Part shown: piece by piece, positions 11,066-19,058 of the stretch
Numbering within the stretch: the first letter of the stretch is position 1
Layout: every line of letters starts with the position of its first letter
Assembly (NCBI GenBank): GCA_036897485.1
Contig: JAYMTF010001701.1
Coordinates: 1 to 21,808, forward strand
Length of the DNA stretch: 21,808 nucleotides
From: Pelargonium nanum
Taxonomy: Eukaryota; Streptophyta; Magnoliopsida; Geraniales; Geraniaceae
Direction: 5' to 3'
Position numbers and translations under genes: made by a program
The notes under the pieces: generated by a model
Told to the model about the DNA's origin: nothing
What the model saw: the letters and a program-made list of their open reading frames with translations, nothing else
Database searches by the model: none

Positions 11066-11274
11066 GTTCATTCGTCCCAAAAAGAGTGATCTGTTTATTT
11101 TTATGAGAAAAATTGAAAAGTTAGTTAGTATTGTACATTTATTCTTCGTGATAGCATGTGTTGTAACAAATTGAAGGTAGCACATACTAATTCATATACA
11201 TAACTACCTTCTTAAAAATGTAAGAAAACGCTCAATTTGGAACAAAAAAAACATTCATTTTGGATAGGAGGGAG
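11066..11274. mobile_element. Stowaway-like MITE (best-preserved copy)
   Basis: TA dinucleotides at 11064-11065 and 11275-11276 flank the element. The right end, read on the minus strand, begins CTCCCTCCTATCC, near the Stowaway consensus CTCCCTCCGTCCC. The left end reads GTTCATTCGTCCCAAAAAG. At 209 bp and AT-rich, with no coding capacity, it fits a non-autonomous Tc1/mariner element. Confidence 0.65.
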
Positions 11275-12049
11275 TAATTTTATATGCAATTTATGCTTAA
11301 TTTTTTTCCTTTATCTCAAACCCATACAAGAAAAAATGGGGCCACAGTGTTGAATTTGTTTTAGTTCATTACCTCACAAGACGCGTACTTTAAGATTGAA
11401 TTCCAAGTTTCAAACCCCTAAGCTCTAGGATAGAAGAAACCTCTAAACTCTATCCTTCTAATAAACATTGTTAAATTTTATTGTATAATATTTTAAGCTA
11501 ATCAATATAATAAGGAGAAAAAACAGACATCTTGCACCATCTTAGAGAAAAAACTAAAACATGCAAGCTCCGATGCAAACATTGAATGCACTTGGTGATA
11601 TGGAAGATTCTGTTCTTGAGATATGCATGGTTTTTTTCTAATCTAAAATGTTGTGTGTGTGAAGATTAGAAGCATAATATTTGGCATAGCAAACTGAACA
11701 AAAACGATATATATAACTGACCTGAAACTCAATTACTTGAACAGAGTGGTGTTGGATTTCCAATGCCAGCAGCATCTGTATATTCAAAATTTGAGTCTTC
11801 ATTATCAACTCAATGCAACGAAAAAAATTAGTGTAACAAGTGATAAGCATGCTGCAGAGATACGTTTCCTCTTAAAATAAATGGCTATTTTTCAGGTATC
11901 CCAAAGTTTACTGTATGGTCCCAACATCAAAATTATAAGGCAAATAAAGGACAAAACAGTATGATCATGTGTCCTTTCAATTTTATATATTGAGTTACAT
12001 ATAAGAGTAAGATTGCAAGTTGTAGCTTTTTATTTTTCATTTTTTTCGA

Positions 12050-12500
12050 TGTGAGACTAGTTTTCACCTACTTTCATCGCTCTCACTCATGTGCGACCCT
12101 CAATTGTTTTTATTGTGAACTCGACACGTTCGTCACTGCTCCTCACATGCAGGCATGTACTGCCAACAACCCGCAGACCATCATTCACACGATGTTTTTT
12201 GGCTCGATGGCCGCAGCCCGCAAACCATCACTAGCTCGGCTCGTTGATTCATTTATTAGCTCAACGTGGACCCAGTACAAGAATTTACATCTACATGTGG
12301 ACCGGAGATCACTCATATCAAAATCAACTTTGATACTATGTTAAAATTTTAAATATTAGGTTTTATATAAAGTCTGGCTTCTCATATTAAAATGTCAGCC
12401 TTAGTAGTAACATTTGACTCGCGTCTGTACATGTAACTCATTTTTTTCCTAAGTGGGACTTTTGTTTTTACCCACTTTCATCAGCCAATCCTATGTCTGA
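12050..12500 (-). mobile_element. decayed small LTR-retroelement (TRIM-like) fragment
   Basis: On the minus strand a possible LTR end ...TTTTAACA is followed by TAGTATCAAAGTT. This matches the initiator-tRNA-Met primer site TGGTATCAGAGCC at 9 of 13 positions, and all four differences are G-to-A or C-to-T. Similar segments ending in a TTTCATC block lie at about 12045-12080 (TGTGAGAC...CACCTACTTTCATC) and 12450-12483 (AGTGGGAC...TACCCACTTTCATC), and could be LTR remnants on both sides of a short interior. No coding remains. The identification is tentative. Confidence 0.35.
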
Positions 12501-13104
12501 TCTTGGGGATTTAGGGGATAACTACACCTTTGATGGCTTGATATTGTAGCTAGTATACTATTGCCATTTGACCAACAAAATATTTTTATAGCTTGCTAAC
12601 ACTTAAAGTTTACTCAAGTAACTGTAAACTAACCTAATACAGCTATGACAAGGTTGAGCCAGCTCAAAGCCAACAGAGATACATGCATCATAATCCATAC
12701 CCTATTACCCTTGGTTGAATTCAAGATACCCAAATCAGCCCAAGCAAAACATCAGCATAACTGGATCTCTTGGGCCCATGTTGATAGTGGTGTGAGGTAT
12801 TGTAATTATTATAATATACTCTACTGCTGCACTAAAATAATACAATAATTTGGAACATGAGAAACTAAGAGTGACCACTGTTATAAACTATCGTGCTACC
12901 AGAGTTTGCTACCAAAAGACACATAGAACCAAAATTAGATTATTAATTTTTTTTATCTATTTCTCTATAAATCACCTCTTGTATCTTAATGAGTTTCTAT
13001 ATTCTCCTTCTCTGGGATTTCTATATAGTTATCTCTCCTCCTATCATTCTAAGCCATAATAGACTCTTTATCTCACTCTGCAGCCCACTTGCAAAGTTAG
13101 AGTG

Positions 13105-13200
13105 AGTTTGCACGTGAGGGGCGCGTTGGAATATACACACACATAAACTATAATGAGTATTAACTTAAGTCTTTAATTGAGTTGGTCATCTTAACAACCA
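13105..13200 (+). mobile_element. LTR-retroelement fragment (polypurine tract plus LTR-like start)
   Basis: CACGTGAGGGGCG followed by CGTTGGAATATACAC resembles the polypurine tract and TGTTGGAATAT start of many plant LTR elements. The block ends GAGTTGGTCATCTTAACA at about 13197, like a typical LTR end. No partner copy is visible. Confidence 0.35.
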
Positions 13201-13340
13201 TGGTGTAGGTTTAAACTTTAAACTGCAAACCAACAGTTAAAGTTTGGTTGGCAGGCCATACTTTATGTTATATTCGATGAAATAACAACCAATGATTTGA
13301 TTAAGGTATGTTAACTATTTTAAATTTTCTCTATAAAGTA

Positions 13341-13435
13341 TTCTCTCCGTCCCAAAATAAGAGTAATGTTTCTCTTGCATTTTTGTCCCAAAATAAGTGT
13401 CATATTTCTTTTTTAGGAAGTTAGTTATGCATGAA
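13341..13435. mobile_element. truncated Stowaway-like MITE just downstream of DFO
   Basis: A TA at 13339-13340 precedes TTCTCTCCGTCCCAAAATAAG, matching 11 of 13 positions of CTCCCTCCGTCCC. The motif GTCCCAAAATAAGTGTC occurs again at about 13387, so this is a nested or duplicated left end. No right terminus is visible. It lies about 45-140 bp past the DFO stop and may be transcribed in its 3' UTR. Confidence 0.6.
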
Positions 13436-13480
13436 TTGGCAAAAGTCTAACCTTATTGTTGTGTGAATCACGGTTAACTT

Positions 13481-16400
13481 CTATTGGCTTTGGCTTGCAT
13501 GCAACTTTTGTACGTTTCGCTTCTTAATCCCATTTCTGAACACACTGCTCGCTGTACATTGCGCATCTTTACAGAGCAAGAAATTTGTGTTGGTCTTTTC
13601 AGTGGTTCTCTTTCTCAAGTACTCTGCAGCTTGCACCTGAACTGATACATGAAAACAGAAGTTGAAAAGATTGGCATATAGTTATTTTATACTCCCTCTT
13701 GGTTTCTATTTTGGAAAAAAAAAATTAAGAAGTTAGTTAATGTTGTACTAACTCCATGAACATGTGTTGTAACAAATTAAAGGGATATTAACTAGCTTCC
13801 TAAAAAAGAAACAAGACAATCATTTTGAGATAAAAATGCAAGAGAAACATGACACTCTTTTTGGGATAGGCCAAGAGAATAACTTTTTATGGTACAAAAT
13901 GTTTGACAATAACGATTATAGATGTCGATAAAAAAAACTAACGATTATAGATGTCTTTAAGACAAGGAATATATGTTTCTAAGAAATTGCTGCATCAGCA
14001 AGCTTGTCCTCTGGGAATCAATAACAAAAGGAAATATTTGACTGTGAAGTCACCTGTTTATGTGGGAAGGCGTTGACCAATTGAGTAATATTGGGATTTC
14101 ATCATAACCAACTTACATAGAAAATGGCTTATGTTCTAAGTTAAGCCAAATTGATACTGATAATGAGTAATGACCAAGCACAACAGTGTTGGCAGAAATA
14201 TGACCCAGAATTATATAAGTTCGAAGTGGAAGATGAACATCTTTTGAAACGTCCACGCAAATGAATGCCAACATAAAATTTTAAGGATAAAATCTACAAA
14301 TATATAAGATTTACCAGATTTCGATGCAGCTGATGTCATTGCAATGTCCTTAAGCCTCTTTATTTTATCTATGACTTGCACATGTTCAAGGAATTCATCT
14401 GTTTTGAGGTCTGTATCATCCCTGTGAAGGCTTGTCATTGCGTTTTGGCATGCCTACAAAGACCAAATGCAGAAAGTGATGGCTATAAATGGAAGAGGTA
14501 AGCTTTAATGGCATAACGTAAAAAGGAAAAGAAACAAAACCAAATTGTGACTTCTAAATTTCTTAGACAAAAACGGAATTCAATGTTAAAGAATATCTCA
14601 AATAAAGACACAAAGTAATATGCAGTACTGCAATAGCCAAATGTAGACCTCAAAACAAAACATACCAAACAATAATTCGTATGGGTAAATAATGATGGTA
14701 TGAAATCATCTACTGGACAATGGACATAGACATTAACCCCCGATGCTAGCGAGATTCCATTCTGACAAAAAGGATAATACAATTGCTTTTTCTACAAGGA
14801 TCATGGGGTGTATGGTACCAAGTGATAGTGATGAGACCACCTCCCTCAATCTCTTCTATACATCTACTCTTATGTACATGTCCATTTTACTAATGGCTCC
14901 ACTACATAGAACTGTAACCCCCAACAAACGGTTAGGTAGCATTTGGATTGAAAATTTTGGAATGGGAATGGCAATCAAGAATGATGCCATTTTCATGAAG
15001 AAGAAAAAAAGTCCTAATCTAAACATGACCAATGAGAACTTCATTCTCATTCCAATTCTTGATTCTCATTCCTAACGCTACCATAGTACATACATAAATG
15101 TCCACCCTCTAGCACAATCCTGAAGCATGTTATTTGCCAACGGTCCCAAATTTATTTAACGCTAAATCAAGAAAATGGATGTGTATTCTGAAGTAATATA
15201 CATATACAGCCACACGAATCAATTTTTATACGGGGTACCAACAACAACACTCACCTTATCTCAATAAACACTTGGAAATAATAAGACACTACTTGATTAA
15301 CTAGTAACTTTGAAAAGGAAAAGGCAATTGATTACTTTCTGAGAAACGGAGAAAAAACCATAATCCAGTGAGTGCTCAGCAAAATTGAGCCATTCTGTAT
15401 GTGAAACCTGTAGCCATTGATAGCCGACAGACTTGAGTTCCCGCAGAACCAAGGCCTCGTATCTCAGCGCCAAGCAACTCTGGAAACGTCCAAAATCATA
15501 AACAAATAGGATAATCAATCCGTAAAAACGAATCCGTAAAATTATAGCAACATGTACAATTTTGTAATGCAGTACTAGAGAGTTTTGATTGCTCAGAATT
15601 GATATAAGAAAAATTATTTTAGAAATCTACTTAAATAACAATATAAGTTTTGTCAAAGCATGGTGATCTAAAAAATATACAGTCTCAGACCTATAATCAC
15701 ATTAATATGTGATTTACAAATGAAAATTACAGGTTGCTAGTTCTGGAACATTGATTTTAAACCTAAGTTTATATCTGATATAAGAAGATTAAGAAATCTC
15801 AAAAACCTGGACAATTAAACGGAAATGCATCTACAATTTCTGATAAATGTCAGTTTCAATAAGAAACCTCATCATACATCTGATATAAGAAGATTAGAAC
15901 AATATACAGGCCCAAACCTATAATCGCATGAACATGTGATTTACAAAATAAAATTACAGGTTGCTAGCTAGTCCGGTCATATGAACACAGATCAGATACC
16001 TAAGTGTACATCCGATATAAGAAGATTAAGAGATTTAAAAAATCCAGACTATTAAACAGAAATACGTTTATGATTTCTGATAAATATCAGTTCCAACCTC
16101 AGTGTACAACTGATAACATGTGATGATGTGAAGATACAGAAATTTCAAAAACCTGGAGTATTGAACAGAAATGCATCTACGATTTCTGATAAATGACATT
16201 TATAACGAACTTCAACAACTAAAATGGCTAAAAATGGACTGCGTTATCAAAAAACTATTCAGAAGAACAAAATTTAGATCAGAGGATACGTACTTCAGCA
16301 TCGCCAATTAGAGCAAAAGCACGAACGAAAAATTCGAGACTCAGGAGCTTCTCCTCCACAGTTTTCTCAGCGATTTCACGAACAACAGAGAGGCATTGTG

Positions 16401-16658
16401 ATCTCATGAACTCTCTCAAGCTCGATCTAGCTTCAAGTAGCGATTTCACATCTTTGGAGACCAGAAGCGTCTCAATAATTCGAAGAGTTTCTTCGTCAAA
16501 TCTGCCAAAAAAAATAGCAATCGAATCCGCGGAGAAGAAAGAAAACAGGATCAAATCCAAACAGAAAGAGATAGGAGAGAAGAAATTAACCTCCTGTTGA
16601 TGATTTGGGAGCGAATGAGAGAGATCGGTTCTACTCTGTTCGAATTTGAGTTGGACAT
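13481..16658 (-). CDS. DFO: DOUBLE-STRAND BREAK FORMATION protein (DFO) orthologue, five exons
   Basis: DFO is a plant protein needed to make the programmed DNA breaks that start meiotic recombination. Exons: 16658-16591, 16501-16294, 15479-15336, 14453-14315 and 13641-13481; introns of 89, 814, 882 and 673 bp, all GT-AG. The product has 239 residues. It begins MSNSNSNRVEP; exon 2 encodes RFDEETLRIIETLLVSKD and ends AFALIGDAE; exon 3 starts SCLALRYEAL; exon 4 starts ACQNAMTSL; exon 5 carries VQAAEYLRKK and the basic tail NGIKKRNVQKLH before TAG. Order and motifs match the Arabidopsis DFO protein as I remember it, including conserved joins such as INRR/F and AE/SCLALRYEA. It has no known catalytic domain; leucine-rich helices with charged stretches suggest a scaffold. 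Introns 3 and 4 carry MITEs, and intron 2 a local repeat. An upstream ATG at 16698 complicates the start. Confidence 0.9.
13692..13879. mobile_element. Stowaway-like MITE in DFO intron 4
   Basis: TA at 13690-13691 and 13880-13881 flanks the element. The left end is CTCCCTCTTGGTTTCTATTTTGG. The right end, read on the minus strand, is CTTGGCCTATCCCAAAAAGAG. The interior shares TTAGTTAATGTTGTA and TGTGTTGTAACAAATT with the copy at 11066. It lies fully inside intron 4 (13642-14314). Confidence 0.65.
14935..15082. mobile_element. Tourist-like MITE in DFO intron 3
   Basis: The left end is GGTAGCATTTGGATT and the right end, read on the minus strand, is GGTAGCGTTAGGAATG, an inverted pair. TTA lies directly to the left and ATA to the right, near the 3-bp duplication of PIF/Harbinger elements. 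Sub-terminal repeats such as GGAATGGGAATGGCAATC occur on both arms. A second copy lies at 18201-18347. Plus-strand coding at 14743-15075 is only chance reading through it. Confidence 0.65.
15673..16200. repeat. threefold imperfect repeat in DFO intron 2
   Basis: Two copies about 227 bp apart (15673-15899 and 15900-16105) share CCTATAATC.CAT..A.ATGTGATTTACAAA and ATTACAGGTTGCTAG. A shorter third piece (about 16128-16200) repeats AAAACCTGG and GAACAGAAATGCATCTAC. TCTGATATAAGAAGATTA recurs at 15774, 15879 and 16011 (one mismatch), and ATTTCTGATAAAT at 15836, 16073 and 16182. The whole lies in intron 2 (15480-16293). Confidence 0.75.
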
Positions 16659-16698
16659 TTTGGTGGTGAAATGGCGGGTAAGAATCGTCACGAATCAT
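16591..16698 (-). other. overlapping upstream ATG frame at the DFO 5' end
   Basis: An ATG at 16698 starts 40 nt before the DFO start and in another frame. It stays open for 36 codons to the end of exon 1. After splicing to 16501 it reads one more codon (ATT) and then TGA. If the 89-nt intron 1 is kept, the same frame stays open through the intron and enters DFO exon 2 in the correct frame. Whether transcripts begin upstream of 16698 is unknown; a TATA-like run at about 16705-16713 would put the start near or downstream of it. Confidence 0.6.
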
Positions 16699-16774
16699 GA
16701 ATTGGTTTAAATAGAACTCAGTTCTGGGCTAGGATCCTCTGTGTTCAATCTCAGACTCAAGTGTATGAAACTTT

Positions 16775-16814
16775 AGCCCATCAGGCTATCAAGTTTGGCC
16801 CACTAGAAGGCCCA
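16775..16814. promoter_or_regulatory. site II-type elements in the DFO promoter
   Basis: AGCCCA at 16775-16780 and GGCCCA at 16797-16802 and 16809-16814 read as TGGGCT and TGGGCC on the DFO strand, about 115-155 bp upstream of its ATG. Clustered site II motifs are usual in promoters of genes active in dividing cells. The function here is inferred. Confidence 0.45.
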
Positions 16815-18200
16815 AATTTAATATACCCAAAAACTCTAATTTTAGTTTAACAAAACATATTAAATTAAATATTATTCACATATAACATTATTCTATTACC
16901 TATTCCAGCATGCTTTTAATTAAAATAAATATATATTATATTTTTTATTTAATATATTAAATTCAAAGGGAGTAAGCTACTTTGTAAATAAAAATTGCCC
17001 CAAAATGAGTCCTCATTTTTTTTTCAGTTGTTTAATGAGTATAAGTTATCAATATAGTCTATGACATAATTTGGCTATAGCTTATTGAGTTTTGATGTAA
17101 GAAAATATAAAAGAAAGTATAACACGGACTAATTTATTAATAAAAAGATTTGAAATTTATGTTGGAGCGCAGAGCAAAAAATTCACGTATATATGACATT
17201 AGCCTCATATCTAGTAGATTGAAGTAAAACATTCACATATAGTATTTTGTAACATGACACTCATTCTATAAAACACAACACAACCATAACGTGAGGTGTG
17301 ACTTGTTTCATGCTCGTCGTTTTTTGGACTTTACTAATTTTACGTGTTCAATTACTCATCAAACATGTCTCTTCATTGCATCTCACGATTGTCCATATAA
17401 GCTCCCATTTTTGCCGATACTTTGAATCCTCTTGAGACAAACCCGTTAGCACGACGTGGACACGTCATGAAAACATGTTTGAACTCATAATTTGTAACTG
17501 TTGTCTGTTTGGTCGTGTTAGTTCAGTTGTGCAAAATGTGCTTGTGCAGTGTTCATTAACATATCGCGTTTATGTGATCCATGCAACACAACAAAAGAAA
17601 AACAACCACAAAATGCCAGTTCTAAGTGGATCATTAATATATATGGTCCAACAAAAAAGAAGAAAAAAATTCATCCATATTGTAAGAATAGGAATATACT
17701 TCAAACGTTCGAGTAAACATTGGGTCAAATGATGGGGAAAACAGTCGTCGGAATTGTAATTACATGACAACTACGTGAACAAAAAGGAAAAATTTATCTA
17801 AAGCCATAGAACAGTGGCAAGCAAAACAATCTATCCAAAAAGGTTTATTACACAAAATGATATCCACCTTTCATACTTCCAAGACCATTTGGAATGTGAA
17901 CAAGGAAACCCATCTAAAAACCCAAATTCGATGTCGATAAAATAGTGGGAAGCAAGCATTCCTCCAGAAGCAAAAACTAAGATGGCATTAGAGAAGCAAA
18001 AGCTAGGAAAGACATTATCGTACAGCCACCTCGTATCATATGGCTTGTTTTGCTCAAAATAACAAGAAACTCTTGATCCATAGTCGATAGTACTATAATG
18101 GACACCACAGTATTCTATGTACACTTCAGCATCTGCTATATGCAATGTCATTTAAAGTGATAATTCACGACTTGCTCCAAAACTACATAGAACTAAGAAT

Positions 18201-18347
18201 ATCAATGTTTGGAGCAGAATTTTGGAATGGGAATAAGAATCAAGAATGAAGCCATTCTCATGACCACTACATCTTAATCCAAAACTGAAGGAGAATCCTC
18301 ATTCTTGATTTTCATTCCTGACCAAAAAAATCAATCCAAACACTACC
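18201..18347. mobile_element. Tourist-like MITE (second copy)
   Basis: The right end, read on the minus strand, is GGTAGTGTTTGGATT, and it is flanked by TTA at 18348-18350. The left end ATCAATGTTTGG is decayed. Inside, TTTTGGAATGGGAATAAGAATC and TCATTCTTGATTTTCATTCC mirror each other and match the copy in DFO intron 3. Confidence 0.65.
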
Positions 18348-19058
18348 TTAGTAAATTACAAGATGTAGATATCAAGCTATTGTCTTCACACCAACCAATA
18401 AGAGGCAATCATCTAATTTCATTGCTTACAGAATATAACTAATTAAACATGTGCACAAGACAATACTCCAAATAAGTCATTAAATGACCAATCCTTCATC
18501 CAGTAGATTGAACAATTTCAGTAGTGAAGGAATTTTCGACATATAAGTTGTTTATGCGGCTCGGATCAAAACAACGAAAATGGGATGTGATTCTTTTCTC
18601 GCTCAAAAGTAGCAATAGCTAGGCCAAAATTCTTTAGTGTGATCAGAAATGCCGGGAAGATAAGATATGCATGTTAAAACACTTGATGGGTGTCGCCGAC
18701 ATGCATGCAAATACACATAATGCAGCAGCTTGGTTAGGGACAAATTTTAGGATGGGAAGTAGGATTGACTCGAAAAAGTATAACTCACCTGAAATTATCA
18801 ACCTACCTTAGCAGCAAGCAATTTGGAGATTATCCACTTGTCTCTAGAAAAACATTCACACAGTTTAATCAATCCACTGCCTAAGAATAAAATCACTCCA
18901 GGCAGCGGTAGATAAAGGAGAATAGTGGGTATCGGTCAAAATAAATGAACAACCTACCTCTTAGTATCCAATTCAAGAACAATCCTGCAAACGGAATATA
19001 TCTAAATCCTTCAGACCAACATTCTTAGTACATAACATGCTCAGTGCTGATGTTAATC

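Larger units (their letters stand above)
7527..13480. other. long intergenic region between LBD12 and DFO
   Basis: This is the largest gap, about 6 kb, and I see no credible coding sequence in it. The first 200 bp hold the LBD12 promoter and leader. AT-rich DNA with no clear feature covers about 7700-8500. A telo-box-like AAACCCTAA is at 8813-8821 and a short hairpin at 8857-8882. Stowaway-like MITEs lie at about 9816-9979, 10717-10935, 11066-11274 and 13341-13435. Decayed LTR-element fragments lie at about 12050-12500 and 13105-13200. The reading frames on either strand are short and show no family signature. Confidence 0.6.
16659..19058. other. intergenic, DFO promoter side and TAF15B 3' side
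   Basis: There is no supportable gene in these 2.4 kb. Next to DFO are site II elements. An AT-rich stretch at 16850-17150 includes a possible Stowaway end (AAGGGAGTA at about 16967). A Tourist-like MITE is at 18201-18347. The minus-strand frame at 17831-18151 is open for 106 codons but shows no domain. Strong splice-donor-like signals on the minus strand at 18788, 18806 and 18957 suggest that the TAF15B 3' UTR may extend and be spliced here. Confidence 0.5.

Noticed and set aside
12051-12344. Plus-strand frame of 97 codons
   Set aside because: It overlaps the decayed LTR-element fragment and has no coding signature.
14743-15075. Plus-strand frame of 110 codons
   Set aside because: It runs through the Tourist-like MITE and DFO intron 3, and the sequence is not protein-like.
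15673-16200. Possible CRISPR-like or satellite array
   Set aside because: It has only two to three diverged copies, lies in an intron of a plant nuclear gene and has no regular spacers.
17831-18151. Minus-strand frame of 106 codons upstream of DFO
   Set aside because: It could be part of a spliced non-coding 3' UTR or chance. No domain or homologue comes to mind, so it is not called as a gene.
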